Part shown: in pieces, positions 57,721 through 64,000 of the stretch
Layout of the letters: each line of letters begins with the position of its first letter
Numbering within the stretch: position 1 is the stretch's first letter
NCBI GenBank assembly: GCA_013176395.1
Contig: JABMLP010000026.1
Span: 558,001 to 622,000 of the forward strand
Length of the DNA: 64,000 nt
Source of the DNA: Venturia oleaginea
Lineage: Eukaryota; Ascomycota; Dothideomycetes; Venturiales; Venturiaceae
Direction of reading: 5' to 3'
Position numbers and translations under genes: made by a program
Notes under the pieces: model-generated
Told to the model about the DNA's origin: nothing
What the model saw: only the letters and a program-made list of their open reading frames with translations
The model's database searches: none

Positions 57721-59536
57721 ACGTACTCCACCACCCAACCGGTCCAAATTTCTTGGCACGACCATCTCATGTTACGACTCTTCAATTTTTTCGCTATCAA
57801 CAATAGATTCTAAGTCCGTCGTGCTACTATCTGATTCAGAAGATATCTCGATATCTTTTTTACAAGTTCGCGCATTATGCCCAGTTACGCCGCAGTTCCC
57901 ACAGCGCCGTTGAATTGGTCGGGCTGTTTCTTGACCACCACTACCACGAGCCTTCTTTGATCCCTGGGGCGCTATAGACGCCTCTGCAGCTACCTGCGCT
58001 GCTGCAGTCCCATACTCAATAGTACCACCTTGCTGGATCCGCTTCCTTTGCGCGATTTTCGGTTCGTTATTACTGCCAATTGCTCTTCAAGCTCGTGGTT
58101 GCACGCAACGAGTAGAGCGTTTTGGTGAAGCATCAATTCAGCGCCCTTAACAAGCTGGGAAAAGCCAGCCTGCGCAGTAACTGGTGACCGAGTAAAAGAG
58201 TCGCTTACAAGCTTGGATTGGGATCCAAATTCATGAGTATTGCTTGGAGTCTTTGCCTGCCACGGCGTTTCTGGGAGACGGGGTTCTGGCGAGGTACGTA
58301 GCCGTACTTCAAGGCGGTCCAATACCGCCTGCGCGTCGATAGGGACTAGCCCTACTGCCTCAAAGGCCTTTTGACAGTTCTCTTTTGTAAACACGTCGAA
58401 AAACGCGTCTTTGAAGGCAGGGAGAAAGCCTTCCTTGTTGATATGGTACACGCGTCGGCGCACCAAGTCCCGGATGCGTTGGGAGTACTTGCGCTTCAAC
58501 GGCGAGAAGCAGACCACGTCAAGGGGCTGGAGTATATGCGACGAGTGCGATGGCATGCAGAGGGTCAGAATCTTATTTTCGAGGCAGTAGTCCTTAAAAT
58601 TCTGGTTGAGATGGCTCTCATGGCCGTCCAAAATGAGTAGCCTGTACCCCCCCACCTGCCGCACCTTTGTATGCGCGTCAAAATGCTTTAACCACTCAAG
58701 ACCAAGCGCGTTATTTGTCTAGCCGTTCTCAGAGACTGAAAGCTTCCAATTGCGCGGTATATCTGCCTCCTCGTACCACGCAGAGATATGAACGCGTCCT
58801 TTGTAGATAATGAAGGGTGGGGTTGCATACCCAGCGACGCAGATACTCTGGATAACCGTAACCCATTCGCGATCGCCCGGCTGAATGAGTTCCGGCCTTG
58901 TACGTCTCTCGGAGGCTGTAACGACCTTCATTGACCCAATAACACCCATCTGGAAGCCAATCTCGTCAAAGTTGTGTGTATCCTCGTCGTGGACGCCGTA
59001 CTTGGCTTTGGTATCTGCAACGAGCTTGAACCACGCGCCAATAATCTCTGGATCTTCCTGTAGTATCCTCTGCCTATCCTTGGCTCGGTCGAAGGCCATC
59101 TTGAGCTCATCTGAGCGCGTAACGAACCTCTCAGCCCAGTTTTTGCCCATTGGCTCTCCGCCGCGTATAGCTAGCAGTTTATCGGCCATATCTGCTACCT
59201 CACAAAGCCGGGGCGCAAATCCTCGCGAATCGAGGTCAAGAATGTATCGGAAAAGCGTTTACTCTTCGCGGTAAGGGTAAGTTTCCGACCATTTGGTGGT
59301 GTTTCGAGGATAAATGGGACTCCTTTAACGCGCTCAGAGAGGATTCGCTGTTTAACGTCAAAGGCACGAGCGGCGGCCCGTTGGCTTCGGAATTGGCCGG
59401 CTTGGAGGGCTTGGAGTGCGAGCTGGATTCTCCCTTCGTGTTGGAGTAATAGTGCGTTTCGTTGTTCAGACATAATCACATAAGAGGAATGGTAGAAGTC
59501 TTGGCAGATTTTGAGCGGTTGGGTGGTGGAACACGT
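57721..59536 (-). mobile_element. Fot1/pogo-type transposon, copy C
   Basis: The element is 1816 bp, flanked by TA (57719-57720 and 59537-59538). Its ends agree with each other: ACGT[AG][CT]TCCACCACCCAACC. This is a different subterminal sequence from copy B, and matches the right end of copy A. It sits between the phosphotransferase relic and a GNAT-like gene. Its minus-strand transposase is broken. Confidence 0.9.
57800..59473 (-). pseudogene. Pogo/Fot1 transposase, copy C, broken
   Basis: It starts MSEQRNALLLQHEGRIQLAL at 59473 and has the DNA-binding region of the copy-A type (QAGQFRSQRAAARAFDVK). The catalytic landmarks NFDEIGFQMG and LILDGHESH are present. Lesions: a frame change near 59262 (after GRKLTLT), a TAG near 58719 in VSENG where A and B have Trp, and a further frame change near 58050. 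In the catalytic region it is visibly more diverged from A and B than those are from each other. Confidence 0.88.
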
Positions 59537-59559
59537 TATGCTTTAGATGAATGTAACCG

Positions 59560-60394
59560 CTATTGCCTTAAGCGGGACCGTCGCCTAGCTTCAAGGATAA
59601 GGAGATATTTATGACCATTAAATAGGTTACTCAATGGCCACTCCATTGTATCCCGCACCCACGCCAACGCCTCAAGCGGGTCGCGGTGATTAACGAAGAA
59701 TCCAGAGTTAATGTAATAGACACGACTAGTAGTATTATCGAGATTAAAAAGGCTACCTACCATCTTAGCATTCCGAATATACTCCACCGGAGATACTTTC
59801 ATTATTGACTCGGTATTAGCTTTCATGAATTCGAGTGAGATATTATCGATGGAGTCTAATAGAGATTAGGGTCGAATTAACGATACCAGCGCAGTATAAA
59901 CTCACTTCCGAACGCTCTCGCGGTAGCTAGACAATTAGCTGGAAGAGCGCTCATAACGCTGTAAATATTACTCCCGTCCCGATTTATCTGATCAAGGAGT
60001 CCACGTGTAAGCCCGCGTTCCCGATAATCGCGATAAACGACCAACTGGGTAATCCAGCAAACAGTCTTGCTCTCAACAGACCAACGACACGCCAGAGCAT
60101 TACCAGCAAGGTTACCGTCGACGAAGACCCTAGCATATGAGGAGATACCACTAGGGAGGTACTCGTTTCGAAGTTGTCCTTTGCTCAGCCGAACAGGAGC
60201 ACCTATCAGGCCAGTGGTTCAGTTGGCACAATCGTCAGCATTTGCACCAGGCAGCCCTACATGCTTTCGCAAACTTTCCCACCTTTTCCGGTGCCTGCTT
60301 GTCCCAGATTCCGTAGTTCTCAGAGAATAGTTTTGCTGAGCTCATCCGTGATCCCTTCATCAGTGCGAAATGCTTCATAAACAGTCTTCTCCAT
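59560..60394 (-). pseudogene. GNAT-type N-acetyltransferase-like gene, 5' frameshift
   Basis: Exons inferred on the minus strand: 60261-60394, 59906-60202 and 59560-59855, with clean GTAGGG..GATAG and GTGAGT..ATTAG introns. The middle exon carries the acetyl-CoA-binding region of a GNAT fold, VCWITQLVVYRDYRERGLTR with the R/Q-x-x-G-x-G/A position read as RERGLTRG. The last exon holds the family tail SGFFVNHRDPLEALAWVRDT and YLLILEARRRSR. In exon 1, MEKTVYEAFRTDEGITDELS and LFSENYGIWDKQAPEKVGKF are in frames that differ by one base near 60335. The gene may thus be inactive, or start at a downstream Met. The transposon ends only 24 bp beyond its stop codon. Confidence 0.62.
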
Positions 60395-60966
60395 GTTGGA
60401 AGTGATTACTCTCCTCCATGGCCGTGGTGCGACGGTGCGAATCTGCGGTTGGAGAACGAATGCGACCGATTTGCGCGACGCTTTCATGGAGAGGATAGAG
60501 GGGAATATATCAGCGGTGGCCGAGAGATTGTCGAGGGCGGTGGCTTTCTGGGAAATCTGTGGGTTGTCTCTTGAAAGTGGTGGTGGAGAGAAATGGTGCG
60601 GTTGGGCTGGCGCGCTGCTCCGAGCTTTACCCGGCTGTATATATGGGGGTAGTAGGAACCGTAGTCACGCCCGCGCATTTAGCCCCACCCCTCTGTCGGT
60701 AGCGGCTCTACTTACTAAAGTCAGGCCTGCGTAACAGCCCGTTCATTATACCACCTGGTAAATTCTGGAGGCATGAACTCACGACTTTGACTTGATTTCC
60801 AGTGAATTGTTTTTAAGGAGTTAATGTCCACCCAATAAGTGAGTTTATCTGACATTGCACATCGTCAAACATGTACCAACCCCCAGCATCATGAACTGTG
60901 GAGATTTGCTGTGGCATATTCGCGCCGCATAATCGAACGCTGCTTTGCCCCCTTCAATATCCCCTC
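60395..60966. other. Intergenic, no gene seen
   Basis: A plus-strand frame overlaps the start of the GNAT-like gene in antisense and is probably a shadow. Nothing else is recognisable. Confidence 0.35.
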
Positions 60967-62404
60967 TCAGAAGACGTGCAGTCGGTGGGCTTCGTCAAGG
61001 TAATTTTCCCTGATCTCGATCTCGGACAGAGAAAGAAGTAAACACCGAAATCTTTTTGAACGCTGCGCCGGTTGTGGGTGAGATCTCGGAGATTCGATTT
61101 CCGGTCTAATCAAACTTTGAGCTTTGCCGAGAAACTCTCCTGTATGGGGTGAATCATTGTTTTGCCGGCGCAGATAATCTACCTCAACGTAGGCATCCGC
61201 GAGGTGAGACAGCGCTAAATATCTTCTAATTTTGCGAAGAGGTTCCATTTGGAGGCAGCGTTCGAAAAAAACACATACAGTATCGAAATGGTCTTGTCCC
61301 CTCAATATTCGACCGGCGGAATAGATCTAGTTCTATACCATATCAAGCTGCTTTTCTGTGGCATCTGTAGTTAAAGGGATCCACATCTTTGCTCGTTTGC
61401 TAGCTGATGAGAAGTTAAGGTTGTAGGTATTATTTATCGCTTGAGATAGATGTAGGAGTCCGAGGATCGAATGTGATTTTAGATGTGTGGCTATGTCTGG
61501 ACAGTCCAAAAATTCTTTGAGTAGCTTATTTAAGCCGGTAATATCTCCTTTAAGACGCAAAACCACACTTCTTTAGTAGACAGCTTCGGCTAGCAAATCT
61601 GCATTCGCTTCTTTTTCAGTAACGGATCGACCACGAAGAGAATTCTACGTCGTCCTGGCAATGGTCCAATTTTCGCCACTGCCAATAAAGTCTCGATGAC
61701 TTCGTCGTTAGATGGAATCTCTAGATTAACTTCAGTACAAAGGCGGAGCAAAACCTCTAGCACCGCCCATATCCTTTCTCTTTCTGAACCCGACCTTTCT
61801 TGGTGAGTATAGCCCACGATAATGGGTTGAGAAACTTACAGAGTTGTTATATTGCGGGGGAAAACATAGCAGAACAACCAAAGAGCTTGTTCTATCCAAT
61901 AAGTTCTTTCTTGGGTGTCCACATGCTCAGCGGATGTCGAGCCACAGAAGTAAACCTCCTCCATGTCGTTATATTTCTCCACACCAACAGCTGCATTCGA
62001 TACCAGATGCTTAAGAACTGCCACAATCCATCGGGATCCAAAAAAAGAACCTTGAGACGCGGTTCAAGGTGGGCGTCGCGAGGAACGATTTGGTATTCCG
62101 CACCATACTCATTCCATCTCTTCTGGGAAGATAATGCGCGCTCGAGCACGAGTTTTGGGAGAGCGCCCACTGCGCAGATTAGCGATAGCAATGACTAGAT
62201 ATTCTGCTGATGGCTTTGTCGCAATCGCAACCATGTTAGCAATCCCTGGTCCAGTTGGTTTGTTTCAGCCGGGATAATGTTCGTTGGATAGCAGTTCCTC
62301 CAGTGTCGAAGTCTCAAGTTCTGACCGGACCACCTGACTAATTTCGGCGCCCATTTGGTGAGGCAGGTTGTGGTTGAGTTGCGGAGTGTAGTGCGGGATG
62401 CCAA
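60967..62404 (-). pseudogene. Decayed TPR-like hypothetical gene
   Basis: Several minus-strand segments in different frames seem to belong to one locus. From 5' to 3' they include MGAEISQVVRSELETSTLEE, then GALPKLVLERALSSQKRW, YWIEQALWLFCYVFPRNITT, LKSHSILGLLHLSQAINNTY, TDATEKQLDMV and DHFDTVCVFFERCLQMEPLR with LALSHLADAYVEV. The last part has the spacing of tetratricopeptide-like helices. Frames change repeatedly and a TGA interrupts near 62273. I recognise the type of fungal protein only vaguely and assign no function. It could still be a spliced gene in part, but the number of breaks argues for decay. Confidence 0.45.
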
Positions 62405-63897
62405 ATTTGCCGAGTTTTCATATCGGGTTTAGCGTGTAGACGCCTTGTCCAAGACTACCCCTCCTATGGCAGGCAGCGATGCTTACTCCTCACCCACAGG
62501 AATTAGTAGGAGAACCGCAAGCTTTGTGATGGCTGCAGCCAGGGAGGTGTGCGAGACATCTTTTGAGGTTTGAGGTGTGGGACTGACCATATATGTATCT
62601 CGAGAACCGTAAGGCTAAATCTTTCCGTACACTGCTCTGGTTGCCTTCTTCCTCACCGTTGTGATATGGCAAACCCGAAACGAGTAAGTCATAGTATCAG
62701 TCCAAGTTACCACCATATTGCTGAACAGTACAAGTTCGAAGTAAGGTTCACCGACATGTCGCACTCACCCTTCATTCGAGCTCCTGCCCTAACAGCGTTA
62801 CGAGCGATCAATCAATCTCTCTACAATGATCATGAAATCACCTCTGATGTATTGGAAGGATTTTTGGACGTTGTAGATGCAGACCAGCAAGTTGAGTTTC
62901 AGCTCGCCTTGCTTACTTGATATTTGGATACTCGCCTGAAGAGTGTGGTCTCCAAAGAAATGGTAGATTTTGTGGATAGTTGCACTTCTTCAAATGGAGA
63001 CGACCCCAAACTCGAGAATGCTCGCCTTGCGAAGACCCTCAAGTATCGATATCTATAGGATCGCCGTCTCTGGTTGAATATAGATCATCTAAAGTCCTCG
63101 GAAAGCCTCCCATAAGCGGACCCACTTTTAGTACAAGCTCGCAAGAATGTTCTGGCTCAAGCGATTGTCCATAGCCAACAAAATCAACATCGAAATAGCT
63201 TGATAGCTCGTTTTGAGATAAGCTACTAATTTCCGCATTAGGTAAGATCTACTTCGAGGACAAGCCTTATCGCTCTGTTTATTCCATGGCCATCGTATCG
63301 ACTACAAAGTTGTGAAACTGGAATATTACATCTTCCTTCTCCTCTTCTTTTGGAACCACCTTTTGCACGCGGTGATTGGAGGTGCGATTCGGAGTTCGTA
63401 TACTCTTGTTATCATCCTTAACGACACTCCAAAGGTCAGGTGTTTGGACACCGTGATGGTTGTACAGGTGGGATTTGAATTTCATATCGGAGTCGAATAA
63501 CCCATGGCGACATTATTTCCCAACGCAGGGATCGCTGAAGTGTTCCGTTTAAATTTCAGCCCATGTGTGGCGCCATATCCATTGATGCATCCGCTGTGAG
63601 GCAGTCAATCGAGGGTCGATTAAGCAGCACTCGCAGAATCCTACGGCTGCTAAAACTCCATCATACTCGAGCATGAGCAGCCTGAGGCACCCCGATTTTG
63701 ATGGCGAGTAAGTAGCCTGAGGCACCTTCATTCCCGACTACGCCACGCCTCGGCGTCGATCCTATTAGCGCAAACGGTTTTCTGGGGAAAGTAGCCGATG
63801 CCCGAACGAGATTTATATCCATCCATCCCTCTCAGATCCTAGTCTGCACATAGCCTTATACTCTTATACCCTCAAATTCTCTTCCTTGACTTCAACA
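62405..63897. other. Mostly non-coding, one small unknown frame
   Basis: A plus-strand frame near 62570-62920 includes MANPKRVSHS and ALTALRAINQSLYNDHEITS and stops at 62920; it may be a remnant of an unknown gene. A 25-bp direct repeat containing GCCTGAGGCACC occurs twice near 63680-63727. Nothing else is supported. Confidence 0.35.
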
Positions 63898-64000
63898 ATG
63901 TTCAAACCCATCTGTCGACATGCTGCAAGGCAATTGCGCACCACAACACCCCGCAATGCTGCTCTACTACGACAAAGACGATATCTCCACGCTCCCGTAG
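63898..64000 (+). CDS. Partial gene, mitochondrial-type presequence
   Basis: The last 103 bases open with ATG and read MFKPICRHAARQLRTTTPRN, then ALLRQRRYLHAPV, running off the window. It is rich in Arg, Ala, Thr and Leu with no acidic residue, and RRYLHA resembles a processing-site context, so a mitochondrial targeting sequence is likely. TATA-like and pyrimidine-rich leader sequence precedes it. The product cannot be named from this fragment. Confidence 0.65.
   Translation, partial: MFKPICRHAARQLRTTTPRNAALLRQRRYLHAPV

Noticed and set aside
59856..59905. Stops in the GNAT-like gene taken at first for decay
   Set aside because: They lie within a 50-bp segment with GTGAGT donor and ATTAG acceptor that restores the frame, so it is an intron.
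1..64000. tRNA, rRNA or other structured RNA genes
   Set aside because: I looked for T-loop and anticodon-arm patterns and for rRNA-like sequence and found none that I could defend by eye; a covariance-model scan would settle it.

Overview
The window is nuclear DNA of a filamentous ascomycete (Pezizomycotina). The evidence is short spliced introns (about 50-63 bp, GT..AG, often with a CTAAC-like branch site), a DIM-2-type DNA methyltransferase relic, a hymA/Mo25 gene, Fot1/pogo-type transposons, a ccg-6-like wall protein, an HET-domain relic and stop codons that look like repeat-induced point mutation (RIP). A leotiomycete is plausible, but the sequence alone does not settle the class.

From 0.3 to 28 kb mostly housekeeping genes alternate with decayed genes. 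They are an Ariadne-like RBR ubiquitin ligase (272-1992), hymA/Mo25 (2759-4167), a Fot1/pogo transposon (A, 5496-7327), a small cysteine-bearing secreted protein (8543-8867), a minimal metallothionein (10890-11018), a broken DIM-2-like DNA methyltransferase that has lost its catalytic core (11693-15854, minus), arginase (16830-17911), COQ1 polyprenyl diphosphate synthase (18417-19816), a membrane alpha/beta hydrolase (20666-22454), an unknown small gene (22649-23146, minus), an alternative NADH dehydrogenase (23958-25755, minus) and a second RBR ligase broken by two in-frame stops (26366-27940, minus).

From 28 to 50 kb there is a long copy of a putative non-LTR element (28505-29973), a secreted GPI-type APP1-domain phosphatase (31532-33125, minus), a short-chain dehydrogenase relic, a conserved small fungal protein (36311-36884, minus), a SET-domain protein (38143-38922, minus), a ccg-6-like wall protein with 17-residue repeats (41927-42832), the HtrA-type protease NMA111 (44182-47295, minus), an HET-domain relic and the AP-2 sigma subunit (49325-50047).

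From 50.8 to 64 kb, after a Myb/SANT lysine-rich nuclear protein (50843-51512), comes a transposon-rich accessory block. It holds pogo copy B (52373-54218), a solo LTR (54394-55078), an inverted second LTR (55459-57098) carrying a nested, shorter copy of the 28.5-kb element, a RIP-type phosphotransferase pseudogene, pogo copy C (57721-59536), a GNAT acetyltransferase-like gene, a decayed TPR-like gene and the first codons of a mitochondrially targeted protein at the right edge.

The observations most worth following are: (1) the DIM-2 homologue with motifs I, IV and VI removed plus nonsense and frameshift lesions; (2) pogo copy A as a chimera, with the DNA-binding domain and right terminus of one subfamily and the catalytic domain and left terminus of another; (3) two copies of a non-LTR-like element with target-site duplications, 5' truncation and a 353-bp internal repeat that differs in copy number.
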